This document shows, in pieces, positions 26,101 through 38,100 of a stretch of DNA of 64,000 nt (positions are counted from its first letter, which is position 1; each line of letters begins with the position of its first letter). The position numbers were made by a program, and so were the translations under genes. This DNA comes from Motacilla alba alba (taxonomy: Eukaryota > Chordata > Aves > Passeriformes > Motacillidae), in NCBI RefSeq assembly GCF_015832195.1, contig NC_052026.1, forward strand, positions 12,015,619-12,079,618. Reading direction: 5' to 3'. The notes under the pieces were generated by a model. The model was not told where the DNA came from and did not search any database. It was given only the letters and a program-made list of their open reading frames with translations.

Positions 26101-28538
26101 TTTGCTTAGCAAAGGCATTTGATTCTGAACAGTAGTGCACTACTCCATTACTAATTAGAAAACTTGACTCAATACAAACATCCAATTTATACATTGTTAA
26201 AGCTGTTGAAATGTCACTGTAAAAATTTATTTCCCTTTTCCCACAGGCTTTGTCTGACGTATTTGCTTGCTACAGAAATGGCAAGAAGTGAAAAAACAAT
26301 GTTAATATCACCCTCCCAAAATTACATAATTATATTCCATAGTCCCACATCTCTGTTGGGTTAAACTTTTGTGCTTCATACCTTGTCTACACTTTATAAT
26401 GCATCTCAAGCAAAGGGGCTAATTCTACTAATGCATAATGAATAGCTAAATTTCTACTAAAATATAGTCAGTCCTACTTTAATCTGTGCATCTGTTGTAC
26501 TAAACTTCCATGTTTTGGAGCAGAAATTTAGGAATCATGTGGGAAAGTTACATGGGCAAAATAATATCAGAATGTACAGGTTTAAGCGGTTTCTGTCTCA
26601 AATAGCTGTAGTAAAGCACCACCATCAGCCCTTGGGCTGCATTAGTCTAGTTAAGAGTTTCTAAAGTTATTACGGTTAGTATGCTGAAAATTTGTTGCTT
26701 TAAAGGAAAATACTGCATTTCAGTAGGAAAAACAAGGCACTCTATGAATGCATTCTTTCTGCTCCCATTCCTGTTCATAATATGTGATGCCAGGAACTTC
26801 ATGTCAAATCCACAGCTGTGTTATCCAAGTGGTAAACAGTACACAGGTGGAATTGTTTTCTGGAGGTTTCTGTGATACTTTGAGCTACTTGTACATGGGC
26901 TTTGCTGGATCCCACTACAGTGGGCAAAGACGCAAAGCTCACAGGGGTTTGTTTCTATTTTTAACATGTTGAAAGGCTGAAATGTTAGCAGTGTCTTCAT
27001 TACATTTTGATGTGTCTGCTGACTTAAATGTGGTGTTGGCCATCCTGTACTTCTTCACTGACGAGAAAAGTAAAGGATTTGAGAAGCACTTTGTAACAGT
27101 TCTGTAAGAGAAGGCTGGGATAGTCAGGTTCTGTGTTTGATTATTCTGCTGGAAATAAATCTTGTACACATTCCTTTCATTGTTCAGTTCAGAACTTGGG
27201 CTTTCTTTGCTGAAAACTGCCAAGCAGTGTTCAGTAGCTTAGCAGTGAGAGTGCACAGTGAAGTGGTTACACCACGTGGTATCATGAGACCCATTTTTCA
27301 GGACCTTTGTGATTCTTGCTGTGCATTTGAGTTTTCTTTATCTGTTTCAGATTAGCCATGTCTCCATATAGTTCTCCTAAAGATGGCATTACTGTGCTTT
27401 GTGTCTCCTTGCTGAAGCAATAGTGCCACCCCATGGAATTGAAATAGCAACAAAGTATATTTTTCAGGAAGATTTGTTTCAGTTGGCAGCATTTCAATTT
27501 CTATGGTATGGTTGACCTGGACGACTACATGTTGTAACCACCTGGATCTAATAATGGGAAATAAAATTCAACGTTCAGCTTACAAAAGAATTGAGATGTG
27601 ACAGCCACTGTGATAATGAAAACAAACCAGGAATATAAACTCATGTTTGTCTCAGTGTTTTGTTGTTTGTTTGTTTTTTAAAGTGATCACAGTAATTATT
27701 AAGCAGTTCTTGATTTTGTGAAGATGGAAGAACAACTGTTAAAATATGGAGGAAGGTGCATATAAATTATCCCTTTGTCATGTGTTAGTTGAAGCCATTT
27801 GTTTCAGTCATTCATCAACTCATATTTAAATCTTGGAAGTTATTAAAAGTCAGTTTGCAGAAGTTAAGTTACGAGACAATCATAAATGAGGAAAAACTTT
27901 TCAAATTGTTGCTGTGAGCCAGAGGAACAAACTTACTCATGTTATCACCATGAGTGCTAATAATTGCTGCTGATTAAGATTGATGTCTTGCTTTCTGGGT
28001 AATGAAATTCCACTTTTTTCCCTAAGGTGACAACAACAGAATCCCTGTTATCAGTTCACTCAAGATCAGAGACCAGCAGAGATCAGCAGTTTCCACGAAT
28101 TGGATGCTGCCCTACAACTACACGTGGCCTCCAGACAAGGTGTTTGTGAGCACCCCCACAGCCAACTACACCCTGAGGGATTACAGGCAGTTCTACAGGG
28201 ACATTAACTTCGAGGATGGCTGGCTGATGAGGCAGGACACGGAGCACCTGGTGTACGGCATGACCCCGCCCGGCGTGCGCATCCACTGCCTCTACGGCAC
28301 GGGCGTGGAAACCCCCGACTCCTTCCACTACGAAAGCTTTCCTGACAGAGAGCCCAAGATTTTTTACAGCGATGGGGATGGTACAGTGAACTTACAGAGT
28401 GCCTTGCAATGTAGAAAGTGGGTGGACAGGCAAGAACAGGAAGTGGTGATGTTCGAGCTTGCGGGAAACGAGCACATTGAAATGCTGTCCAATCATACTA
28501 CTATCTCCTATGTGAAAAAGCTGCTCTTTGATTTGTGA
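13974..28538 (+). CDS. PLA2G15: Lysosomal phospholipase A2 group XV (LPLA2), six coding exons
   Basis: Coding segments 13974-14112, 21555-21711, 23002-23120, 24547-24645, 25044-25268 and 28027-28538 join in frame to 416 residues plus stop; the human protein has 412. LPLA2 is a soluble lysosomal alpha/beta hydrolase of the LCAT family. It deacylates phospholipids at acid pH and can transfer the acyl group to ceramide. Visible here: a leucine-rich signal peptide (about 1-34), the [19 protein letters not shown] family motif from residue 42, nucleophile Ser202 in AHSMG, Asp364 in DGDGTVNL and His396 in NEHIE. These match human Ser198, Asp360 and His392 at a constant offset of four. Cysteine pairs 69-93 and 334-375 and sequons at Asn103, Asn277, Asn293 and Asn402 are also kept. 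LCAT was considered, but the residues follow PLA2G15. The gene appears intact. Confidence 0.97.
18071..18093. repeat. T-rich (TTTTG)n simple repeat
   Basis: A run of T broken by regularly spaced G, intronic in PLA2G15. It could be a microsatellite or the poly(A) tail of a minus-strand retrotransposed fragment, but no body is recognisable beside it. Confidence 0.8.
21224..21236. repeat. Poly(T) run in intron 1
   Basis: Thirteen consecutive T about 320 bases upstream of the exon 2 acceptor. It is too far away to be the polypyrimidine tract of that acceptor. Confidence 0.8.
21555..21711 (+). CDS. PLA2G15: PLA2G15 coding exon 2
   Basis: Completes Val47 and encodes residues 48-98 plus two bases of Arg99. 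It holds the [13 protein letters not shown] motif and the first disulfide pair, Cys69 and Cys93, with the same spacing as human Cys65 and Cys89; the pair encloses the membrane-binding part of the enzyme. The acceptor is TTTTTCAG and the donor GTAAGA, phase 2. The sequence is nearly identical to the mammalian protein, which makes the assignment firm. Confidence 0.96.
21712..23001 (+). other. PLA2G15 intron 2
   Basis: Runs from GTAAGA to CTCCTCCCCAG, 1290 bases, AT-rich. No repeat family or nested gene is recognised. A 94-codon minus-strand open frame at 21740-22024 has no recognisable content. Confidence 0.9.
23002..23120 (+). CDS. PLA2G15: PLA2G15 coding exon 3
   Basis: Completes Arg99 and encodes residues 100-138 plus one base of Gly139. 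It includes the Asn103-Arg-Thr sequon (human Asn99) and the [12 protein letters not shown] and [10 protein letters not shown] stretches typical of the LPLA2/LCAT family. The donor is GTATGT, phase 1. Confidence 0.96.
23121..24546 (+). other. PLA2G15 intron 3
   Basis: Runs from GTATGT to TATTTACAG, 1426 bases, AT-rich. The first part is open for 218 codons on the minus strand (22939-23595, crossing exon 3), which I judge to be chance. No mobile element is recognised. Confidence 0.9.
24547..24645 (+). CDS. PLA2G15: PLA2G15 coding exon 4
   Basis: Completes Gly139 and encodes residues 140-171 plus one base of Asn172. It contains [10 protein letters not shown] (162-171), the family motif read GAPYDWRRAP in human. 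The donor GTAAAT is weaker than the others but follows an exon end that restores the conserved Asn when joined to exon 5, phase 1. Confidence 0.95.
24646..25043 (+). other. PLA2G15 intron 4
   Basis: At 398 bases this is the shortest intron. It has AT-rich and C-rich patches and ends in ATGTTTTAG. Nothing else is seen in it. Confidence 0.9.
25044..25268 (+). CDS. PLA2G15: PLA2G15 coding exon 5 (catalytic serine)
   Basis: Completes Asn172 and encodes residues 173-246 plus one base of Gly247. It carries the nucleophile elbow AHSMG with Ser202 (human Ser198) and the strictly conserved [20 protein letters not shown] segment (228-247), which supplies part of the active-site wall. The donor is GTAGGT, phase 1. 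Confidence 0.97.
25269..28026 (+). other. PLA2G15 intron 5
   Basis: Runs from GTAGGT to TTTTTCCCTAAG, 2758 bases. It is AT-rich with scattered short frames on both strands, none recognisable. I see no mobile element in it. Confidence 0.9.
28027..28538 (+). CDS. PLA2G15: PLA2G15 coding exon 6 (Asp and His of the triad, stop)
   Basis: Completes Gly247 and encodes residues 248-416, then TGA at 28536-28538. It holds sequons Asn277-Tyr-Thr, Asn293-Tyr-Thr and Asn402-His-Thr, the second disulfide pair Cys334 and Cys375, Asp364 in SDGDGTVNL and His396 in NEHIEML. The C-terminus (KKLLFDL) differs from human, as is usual for this tail. Codon use changes along the exon: about 28235-28325 is rich in G/C-ending codons, while the rest follows the AT-rich surroundings. 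Confidence 0.97.
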
Positions 28539-30440
28539 TAACCTTGTGTTCATAGTTATTTTCCTCACCTGTGATGCCTTCCCTTAAATATGGGGAAATG
28601 CCTTTTAATCCCTTGATATTTAGATATATTTGAATTATTTATTTTGCTTTTTTAAAAGGTTGTTTTCAAGTTGCTAGGTATTCTAAATGATTGTTTGTCT
28701 CTGATTTGTGTTCATGATGTTTCATGGTATTTTCACCTTCTGAAAATTTTGTCAAATATGCATTTTGGTGCCTCTGGTGTTGTGTCCAATGGTCATACAG
28801 ACTTTCATTTGGAGATTGTGCAGCCCCTTGCACATACCACATGGAGTCACAGATCGCAGAGTTCCTTTGTGTGGCCTTTGCAGGTTTGGAATGGAAGGCG
28901 AGGAAGGATGGCAGTTTTGGATGCCCAAGGGAATGGTATTAACAATTTGGCAAACACAGTAAGCATTTTAAAGGGTCTTGCATATTCTGATCCATAGTTC
29001 CCAGTGGATTAGTTTCTAAATGTGCATATCTACTAGGTAAAATAGGGAAGAGGTCTGCCTGGAACTGTGCTACCATTGTAATCCAGACTTTTATTTATTA
29101 CAGCCTGTGGGGGGGAAGAAGATAGATGTGTAAATTACTTGAAGATTCTTTATTAGGTGCCCTGCTGGGTCATTTTAGAAAGAGGAAATGGTTTGCTTAT
29201 CAATTTCTAGAATCCCTGATCTCATGCAGTCTGGAGTCTGAGGAATTCTCAGCCTGTGCTTTATTTCTCAGTGAGGGAATGAAGCTAAACTGTGGTTGGT
29301 GCTTGTAATAACTGTAGCAGTGTGGAGTAGCACATCAATCAAAGCTAATTGAATACTGGCAAACAATCTGTAAGGTATAGAATTGCATTTCTGGGTGAAA
29401 AACAACCTCCTGTAGTGGAAATGATAATGGATGGTGGGTAGTATTTAAAGAAAAGTGAACTTCTGAAATAGAGTGGGGAATGAAAGTCAGTATGGAGTAT
29501 AAACCTTGTTCTCAGTCAAATACTTTGGCTCTGGTCCAGTTACTGGACTAAGCAATGATTGGATCAAGATTGCATTCCACTGAAAAGAAATATTTTGCTT
29601 TAGGACTAAAAGTAATTTCCCATAGATTACAAGTTTCATTTTTGCTGTTTGAAGAAGTTGGGACATGTGGTTCCTTAAATGTTTCTATAAATTGTTGAAC
29701 ATGCAGTTCTGTAATTTCCTACAGTGTTGTTCTACTCAGTGTTAAAATAGTAATTTCAACTTTGACCTCCACAGAAGTGCTGGCCTAAAGGCCATCATAT
29801 TTACCACCTTGATTACAGAAGTCCTGTTGGAGCAATAGTTATACTCAAAAATTCTCTCTTGCTTGCTTTAAAACCAGTCACCCAGTTAGACAGCACTTAG
29901 TTTTCTAAAAACACAGCTTTGAATGCTTTCAAAATGCTAGGTTCTCCAAGAAAAATGTTTTAAGAATTGCAGAAGCTTATCAAACTATTAAGGATTCATT
30001 ACTTAAGGAACTGAATTTGTCTAAAGGCTAAAGTTTTAACTATTTCGGTAGCATGCCTAAAATGTTTTCTGCCACTGGACATATCAAGAAGATCTGTTGA
30101 ACTGATGGGCTTGAAGTGCTGCTATTGTAGAATGGAACCAGGAAGTAGTTTTAATACTTTAGTTTTAATTCAGAAATCTCTTGTTAATTCAAAACAATTT
30201 GAACTAGGGTCATCAACTAGCTAATTTTCTTACTAGGTTTTATCTTCCTTATGTAGCTTTATTTCCCCCTCTGCATTTTTTCCTATGTTGAGGGAGTGTA
30301 GTCATTTTCCTGATTTTTAAAACTAATCATTAATCTTGTCCTCCCTTGCCCAGGACCCCATAGTCCAGCAGCAATATTGCCTAGACTTTTCCAGAGTAAG
30401 TACTGAGTTGTCCACAGCCTTTGCAATGTGTAACTGCTGA

Positions 30441-30568
30441 AATGAAAAACAACAAATCACAACCAATCAACCTAAACAACCAATCCGCCCAAAAGAAGAA
30501 GTCCTACAACAAGGAGGGGGAAAAAAAACCAACTCAACCCCTCCTTCAAAAAATCCCCACAGAAAATT
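30441..30568 (+). repeat. A/C-rich low-complexity stretch
   Basis: The plus strand is dominated by A and C for over 100 bases, with CAACCAATC-type words repeated at 30460-30486 and an A-run at about 30531. If this is 3' UTR, it would be an unstructured, G-poor segment. No known repeat family is recognised. Confidence 0.6.
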
Positions 30569-30685
30569 GCCCTTTAGCCAAGTGATCTATTTTATGCAGG
30601 GCTTGTCAGCTGGATAAGCTTCAGGCTTGTGTTCCAAGACTGCTCAAAGATGATAAAGCTCTTCCTTGGTCTGACTCAATTTTTG

Positions 30686-30707
30686 AATAAATGGCTATTT
30701 GAATAAA
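30686..30707 (+). terminator. Possible proximal poly(A) signals (paired AATAAA)
   Basis: Two AATAAA hexamers at 30686-30691 and 30702-30707 are the first after the PLA2G15 stop codon. The downstream region is only moderately GT-rich. They may define a shorter 3' end. Confidence 0.4.
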
Positions 30708-32222
30708 TTACAGAAAACATATAATCACAATCTGTATTTCTTGCTGAAGGAGAATGCCTGTTAATAAGCACTGGATTGAGTGGAGCTGGAGGCTGTATTG
30801 CAAGATAGCAGCATAAACATCAAGGCTGAAAAATGAGAAAACAATGTAGGTAAACAATTCTTAACCTGATCTGGAGAATGTTTGTTTGTAAGATTCATTT
30901 GGATCCTTACCCATTAATCAATAGCATTTTCAGTCTCATGGCAAGAATTTAGCTGCAGGGGTTTTTTTGTGATTTGAAGTTCCAAAATACATTATTCAAA
31001 AAATGCTTGTTCTTTTTGCTCTTTTTTCTTTAGTACTTTTTAAATACACTTTTTGTGACCCAAAAGAAAAAAAAAAGCACAACTTTTTTATTCTTTTCTT
31101 ATTTTGGCAACCTAGCACTGTGTTTCTGAGATTAGTTGGCTGTATCTTTTAAACTTAAAGATTTCTAAACCAGTTTTCTTTTGGTAGACAACCTTGTGAT
31201 AGTTAATGTGGTAAAATGAAGCTGAAGGTTTTTCAAGGCTTTTATTTATTGTTCTGTTATTTGTCACTATAAAGCCTTGTTGTACTGTTGTAAAGAAATG
31301 TGTGTACCTGAGTTCTAAGTACTGTGTGACAGCAAGCACAGCACCTCTGGTGTTCTTTGATTGCTTGTGGTGCACCTGCAGGCTGGAGTTTTATGTCCAG
31401 AAAGTGTGGGGTCGTTTTTCCCCCTACTAAATAATCATCAGCCCTTTCATTTGCAGTTTCTTGCACGTTAGGATGCAGTTCTCATTGAGAAGTGAATGCA
31501 TTATTCCAGTTGCTGAAGTGGAAGCCCTGCACTGTGTGTGAGGAGTGGCTGCTCTCTGAGCAGATCCTCTGCAGGGGCAGCCCTGAGCACTGCTGTCAGA
31601 CCTGCTGCAGCCACGGATGCTGAGCTGTCTCCATTCCTGTGGGGAGACAGGGCTGAAAAAAAATCTGTAGTGAGAATGTGGCACTTTGATAAGAGCATTA
31701 ACTCAGGTGCTTTGCCACACTGCGCAGCTGAAGTGTCTGAATTCACTAATGTATCTTTGTTACACCTAAAGCATTAATTATGTGTCTCTTTCCATAATTT
31801 TTACTTAGTTTTATTCTTCCAGGATATTTTCAGAAACCAAAACTAGTCTTGAGGACCAAATGTGTTTCTTATTTTTGGCAACTTGTATAGAAAATGCTGA
31901 AGAAGCTTTCAGCTGTCATTGTAGTACTTCTGAAGAGGTTCAGAGTCACTATGTGATTTGTATAAAAGCAGAAAGCTTCAATAACTAGCAATAATTGTAA
32001 AGGGTTTGCAGACCAAAGGAAGGAATGTTTGATATTAAGGTAATTCTTGGAGCACAGTGTGTTCAAGGCCCTCTTAAATTCAGGGAATGTTTGGCAGTGA
32101 CTTTGCTGCTCTACACTAACCAGTATTTTGTACAGAACATATTCTGAGGCCTGGCATTTTATATGTTCTTGTGTATGAATGTGTTCAATAGATTTTGAAT
32201 ATTTTGTCAAATTTGATAATAT

Positions 32223-32228
32223 AATAAA
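32223..32228 (+). terminator. Probable distal poly(A) signal of PLA2G15
   Basis: An AATAAA in an A/T-rich context is followed after about 20 bases by a clearly GT-rich stretch (about 32245-32285), the expected downstream element for cleavage. It is the better-supported 3' end of the two candidates, but this is not proven. Confidence 0.5.
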
Positions 32229-33454
32229 GTTGATCTAATACAGATTGTCTCCTGTTGTGAATAATGTGTTGTCTCGGTTCTCAGAGGAAATGAAAACTTG
32301 ATGCTGTTTTTCTTCCCTAAAGATGATTGGTGGCTCTCACAGTAATTCTTGCTTAATCTCCCAAATGCACCTACTGCCTTGTGGTACATTTGGAGTTCAC
32401 TGTTAATTGTTCTTGAATTTATGGAGGTGTGGGATTGAGACTACTCAATTTCTTTTTGCTTGCATCTTGTCTTGTGTTAAAAAAAGTTCTCACGTTGCCT
32501 TATAATTCTGCTCAGGTAATTATTTTGAAATTAGTTCCTCAGTTGTGGAGTGTTTTAAATGCCTGCAGTTCTTTTATGGTTTCCAGTTGGTTTCCAAACT
32601 GATCCACAAACCCATGCATGATGACCATACAGTTTTATAGTTGTATGAAACAATCTTTTTCCAATTAGAAATAGTGCACCGTGGCTCTTAAGAAGCTGTA
32701 TTGCTAGACAGTGTTTCTGTGAGCATCTGGGGTTTTTCTAATGTGATAATGACTGTAACACCACTGAGTGTTAGTGACTTCTGTTCCTCTCTGTGCCCTA
32801 GATGCACTATTGGGATATCTTGTCCCAGAACAGATCTCATTGATGCCTGCCTCAAGGTTTGTGATCCCATATGATTGCAGGAAAAAGGGGAAAGTGGCCT
32901 TCTTCCAGCTCCCTGTTAATATGGGGAGGGTCCTGCACTGAAGCCATGTACCAGTTCTTGCAAGAAGCTGGGGAGGCTGAGAGCACAGGGAAGAGGAGGA
33001 CAGGGTGATAATAGGCCTGGTAGAGTGATGCAAAGCCATGAGAGACGTGTGGGGTCTAATGCTGCAGTACAGATGTAACACAGGAGTTAGCAGGGCTTGC
33101 GCAACCTCCAAATAACAAAATTACAGCTGCAGATTGTATGATGCTATTTTGCTGTGCCATCTTAAATTATTTCATTAATCATGGGATTGCAGTTTTAAGA
33201 AATGATTTTGACTTTCTCTTGCTTGCGTTGTGACTTATCTAAGTTAATAGTTTGCTTCGGTTTAAGACTAATGTCCTTTGTGGTCATTCAGATCCACAGA
33301 TGAGTTAAGTGGAATATTTAGCTCCAAAATCAGCATCCTTTAGGCAAAACCAGAATGTAGTATGAGCCCGGGAAATGCAAGAAATTAATATGCAATGTTT
33401 TACTAAAAATAGTGATGTTAAGTTTGTTTTAATAGTTTGTATATATAAATATAT

Positions 33455-33468
33455 GCAGTAGAGGGCAG
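33455..33468 (+). promoter_or_regulatory. Possible CTCF binding site (plus orientation)
   Basis: GCAGTAGAGGGCAG matches the CTCF core CCASYAGRKGGCRS at 13 of 14 positions (first base G). It lies in very AT-rich DNA about 1.2 kb past the distal poly(A) signal, where a boundary element would be plausible. Sequence alone cannot show binding. Confidence 0.35.
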
Positions 33469-34869
33469 TAATATATAAGTTACAGAGGGTTTTTAGGTAA
33501 TGTTGAATGGCATCTGTGTTAATTTCACCTGAGAGATACAGGATTGCAGGAAAATGAAGACCTAAGTTTGATATCCACAAAATGTTTCCTGTCCTGAACC
33601 GATTGTACATATGCAGGCTCTGCTACTGGAGGAACTTTATTGCTATCTGATGTAAAAAGCAAGGAACTTCAGCTTGATCCAAATTCAAATAAAACGATCT
33701 AAGGCATGAATTAGATATTCACTCCTATTTTCATGCTCAGATTAAAGAACAAATTGGACATTACAACTACATGGAGTGGATTGGCGTATAGTACTATGAT
33801 GTTCAAAAGAGATCATGTATTTAAAAAAAAGGGCTGCAAATGCTGTCAGCTCTGTTTTCTTATTGCAGTGCTGAATAATGGATAAATCTTGTACCTCAAA
33901 GTTTTCACTTTGCTTGTAACCACTGACTCACACCTTGTAACCTTTTTGGGAAGGCAGATTCATTAACCAAGCTGCAATTCCATGTATAACTAAAAATGTC
34001 ACCTTATGTGAGTACAATCATCAAGACAGATGGTAAATTTAACTGCATGAAAACACTGTGCCTACAAATCAAGTATTTTCATCACTATTAGTATTTTTGA
34101 GATTGTGTTGTGGTTGAGGTAGTCAAAGAAGGACTCTAGTCCAGTTCTAAACAGGTTAAGGTTAGCCAGGAACATTTCTGTTATCTTAGGTATGCTAGCA
34201 GAGTCTTTGTACCTGTCTTAAAACAAAAGGCAAGACTACAGTACAGGAAATCTCACCGAATGCTCTTGTGACCAGTGCAGATGAAAGGTGACTGTGGAAT
34301 CTGTAAGCAGATCTGGGAGACAGCACTTGCAAGGGACACAGTTTGGGTCTGGAAGGACTTTTGGAAGGAGAAATTGTGTAGTGAATTGTTAAAGAGGTTT
34401 CAGTAGGAGTAGAATCATATAGCAAAGAATGATATAATCTCTGATATGTGTGAAATCTTCACTCTGCTTGTTAATGATTCAACCCCTGAGCTCTTGTGGT
34501 ATTTCTAGATGCCGGAAGTGCTGTTGTCCCTGTTTGACTCAGACATAGGTAACTTGTTCAAATTCTTTTAGGTGAAATCCAACCACGTACCTTTACCTCC
34601 CAAGTTCAGTCTGCAGATCATTTGCAAGTGAGTAAGGGCAAAGCAGCCATGTCACTCTTGCATGGAGGAAAGAATACTTGAGAAAAATGTAATGTGTGAA
34701 TGAATGCATTGTCTGCATAACACATTCCTTGTTAGTAATTTCATCTTGCTGACCTAACTCAAGGTTCCAAAGCCATTTATCCCCTATGAAGGTGCATCCT
34801 TGTTTTTTTCATCTACTGATAGGTGTATGTTGCTTCACACTTTCCATGTTTCTACTATGTCCATTAGTA

Positions 34870-35185
34870 CTTTTATGCCAGGCTATGATAGGATGAAGAA
34901 AAACAGAGCCAAAATTGGTCATGACTTGACAAGGGGTAATGCCTTCAAATTGAAAGACAGTAGGTTTAAGTTGAATATTAGAAAGAAATTCTTTACTGAG
35001 AGAGTGGTGAGGCACTGGCACAGTTTGCCAGGGAAGCTGTGGATACCCCATCCCTAGAAGTGTTCAAGGCCAGGATGGATGGGGCTTTGAGCAGCCTGCT
35101 TCAGTGTAAAGTGCCTCTGCCCATTGCAGGGGAGTTGGCCCAAGATGATCTTTAAGGCTCCTTTGAACCCAAACCTTTCTATGAA
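34870..35185 (+). mobile_element. CR1-type LINE fragment (3' part), plus orientation
   Basis: The stretch carries the characteristic 3' portion of CR1. In order: a GACAAGGGGTAATG-type word, GTTTAAGTTGAATATTAGAA, AAATTCTTTACTGAGAGAGT, CCCATCCCTAGAAGTGTTCA, and GATGATCTTTAAGG before the terminal AACCCAAACC and TTCTATGAAC. The frame through it gives the familiar CR1 ORF2 tail motif around VVRHWHSLP. It is 5'-truncated and diverged, so inactive. CR1 is the dominant LINE of birds and also occurs in crocodilians and turtles. Confidence 0.85.
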
Positions 35186-38100
35186 CATGAAAGGTTAAAA
35201 AAACCCATCAAATATTCCATTAAAAAGTTCCTCAGTCTAGTTTTGGCTCCTAATCCAGTGACATAAGCCCTTTCCTCCTTGCCTTCAATTCAAACCTCTC
35301 CAACCAGGCTTTTGTCATTGAGCCCAAGTTTTTAAAATTGCTTAAATGATGCTGAAATCTCAGCATCTAATGCAAAAATAAACATTCCAAAGCCAAACAT
35401 AGCATGAAAATCTTCCACACAGACTGAAGCAAATTGTTGACAATCAAGTCTTACATAGAGACTCTTTTTGGAGAGAGACTAAATGCTTCAATAATGGCAA
35501 ATTACCTTAAAGAAACCCCAGTTTTCTTAGCAGGGATGCACATACAAAGATAGCATTTAGCTCAGAGCTTAAGGGTGTCAGGAAATCGGAAAAGAGAACT
35601 GAAATGTCAGGCAGCAAGAACAAGTGAGAGGCTGGGCTGGTAGAATGGTGTCTGTAGAGCTATGATGTATTTGTGTTTGTTTTTAAAATCGACTTCATCA
35701 AAGCAAAAGGAAAATTCTGACTCCATGAGGGAGAGAGAGAAGGAAAAAACATGTAGCTAGCTGGACTGCAGTTACTGGCATCCTACATCAAAGTCTACAA
35801 GACCTAACTTAAGGCTCCCTGGCCAGAAGAGTGTGATGTTGGTTTGCTAAAGACTGCTGCTGTCTGGGAGTCCTGAAGTTATCAAATATTTGCACAGGAT
35901 CCGTGTATAGATCGTGTGTCTTAAGAGAATGTTTCCTGTGAGAAGCAGCAAAGGATCTGGATTTACATGAAGATAGAAAACATTGTCTCTTTTTCTCTAA
36001 TTCCATTTAGGTAGAAGTCATTGAGCACTGCAGGTCTCAGAGACCTCTGCTATTCATGGTGAGTGCCTTACCCAGCTCCTAGAGATGAAGTTTTCTAGGC
36101 TTCATCTGAAGATGTCTCAGTTCCCAGCTAAGGAGTTGAGACTCACCTAAGGGCCACAAGTTTCACTGCATTTTGCCATTTTTTCATGTCTTCCATTTTA
36201 AGAATACAGACCATAGTTTACTTCATCTCCCTGTTCAGACCAGCCTGTGCAATAAATTCAAGGTCGTCATGTTATTGCTTTTCCAGCTGTTTTTGTTATT
36301 AACTTTCTGAGGAGGATCACTTATTTATTATCACTGAGACAAGGACATAAACACACAAGACAGTACTATACATCTCTAAAACAGGAGTATCACCTAATTT
36401 ACGCAAGAATTTGTGTCTGTTGGAGCTTAACAGTAGAACAAGACAAGTTTTATTACCTAATTTGTATGTTTATGATCAGTCTAGAAGGATTCCATTTGTA
36501 AAGTAAAATTTATACCTTTTGTGATGATAACATCTCAGGGGATTTAGGTAAGGAAATAGTTTGGTTCATAGCAAAAGTTAGAGAGAAATTACCAAATTAC
36601 CAAATTTATTTTTTAAAATTGCCAGATTTTTTTAATCCATAAATGAAATCCATTTTGTAAATGTAAGAATGACCTGTTGGATGTACGCCCAAGTGTGACC
36701 AACTACTAGCAAATGTGTTTTTCAGAAGCATAAAACAGTGAGGTGCACAAGAAGAAATACTGCTGCTATGATTCTCTGCTTGTAGCCTCTGTTAAATATT
36801 TACGTTTTCAAAGTTTCATTTAGTTTTTCAGCTAAATACGGTTTCTAGAATACTGAGGGCTTAACATCACCCTATTTCTGTACCACAAAGCAGCCAGGAT
36901 TTGGTATCAAATCTACATGAAAAAGTCATCTTATACTTAATGTAAGGCTGCTTTTGGGAATAAATATTTAGCATCAGGCCCTTAAGAAGCAAGATACATT
37001 AATGGAATAGAGTAAGATACTGTGCATTTACTCCTTTCAGAAAGGCTTTTGTAAATGCTAAGTGTATGCTCAGTCAGTGTTTTTTCCTGAATGTTTCAGG
37101 TCAATAGAGTAAACAATTTAATTTGTTATTGTTTGTTGTTTGTTTCTATTTCCTGTACTCCAATTAGTAAATTGAGATATTAAACTGATTTGTCTGGTTT
37201 CACTAATGAATAGAAAGCAAATAGAAAGGTCAGGTTCAGACTGAGTTTTCAGAAATGTACAAACACATGATCCATAAAAATGCTTTCATTTACAAAGAAG
37301 AGGCAGGTTGAAAACAGGAAATACCATATTATTCTCTGCTGAAATGAATCAAGTTGTGATAAATAATAGGAGCAGTAGGGTTTAGATCTGACCTTACATT
37401 CCATCTGTTTTACTGCAACAGCTCTGAGATCCAGCTGCAACCAGGAACCAACACCAAAACAGACTGGGAGGCTCTGGCTGCCTTCAGCAAATAGGAGCAG
37501 GCTGTGGTGCATCCTCTAAGGCACAAAACTGACTGAAGCAGCCCAGAGCACATCTTGAAAGCTCCTGAGACTTGTCACAAACTTTCACTGATAAGCTGTT
37601 AATTACTCCTTTGCTGTTGTCATGTCATCCTTACTATAATTCAGTTATGAATTGGTTGCAGAGAAATAACTCATTTTCTCCCAAGCTCTGTGTGTGTGTC
37701 ATCAAGGCAAGCAGTGAGTCAACATCAGAGCAGATTTGACTTCAGTGGTTTTGTGGTTGAAAACTCTGCAAGGTCCTTGTTTCAAGGTGCATCTGCAGCT
37801 TTCAGTCCTCAGCATAGGACCACCATTCTCTGTGTTACCAGCTGCCCAGAGCTGGGGCACAGACTTGTAGCAAAGTAAAAAATTATGAAATGCCCTATTA
37901 ATTCAAAATGGATGTAATGGGTAATTTTCAACCCACTGCACTAGTAGTTTGGGACATAGCTATAAGACTCATTTACTTTTCTAAATAAGGCACCCTATTT
38001 CAAAAGGTGTGTGGGAAGCTATGCACAAATACAGTCAGCAGGAATTTGTATGCTAAACTCCCACATTACAGTAAAACGTCCTGCACCACAGGAGGTGGCA

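Larger units (their letters stand above)
28539..32250 (+). other. Probable PLA2G15 3' UTR
   Basis: No splice-supported coding continues after the stop. The first AATAAA downstream is at 30686, and I found no ATTAAA before it, so the 3' UTR is probably at least 2.1 kb long and could reach the site at 32223. It includes an A/C-rich, G-poor patch at 30.44-30.57 kb and a small GC-richer patch near 31.54-31.65 kb. Transcript data would be needed to fix the end. Confidence 0.5.

Noticed and set aside
13974..28538. LCAT as the identity of the main gene
   Set aside because: Motifs, length, four sequons and catalytic positions all follow PLA2G15 at a constant four-residue offset from the human protein.
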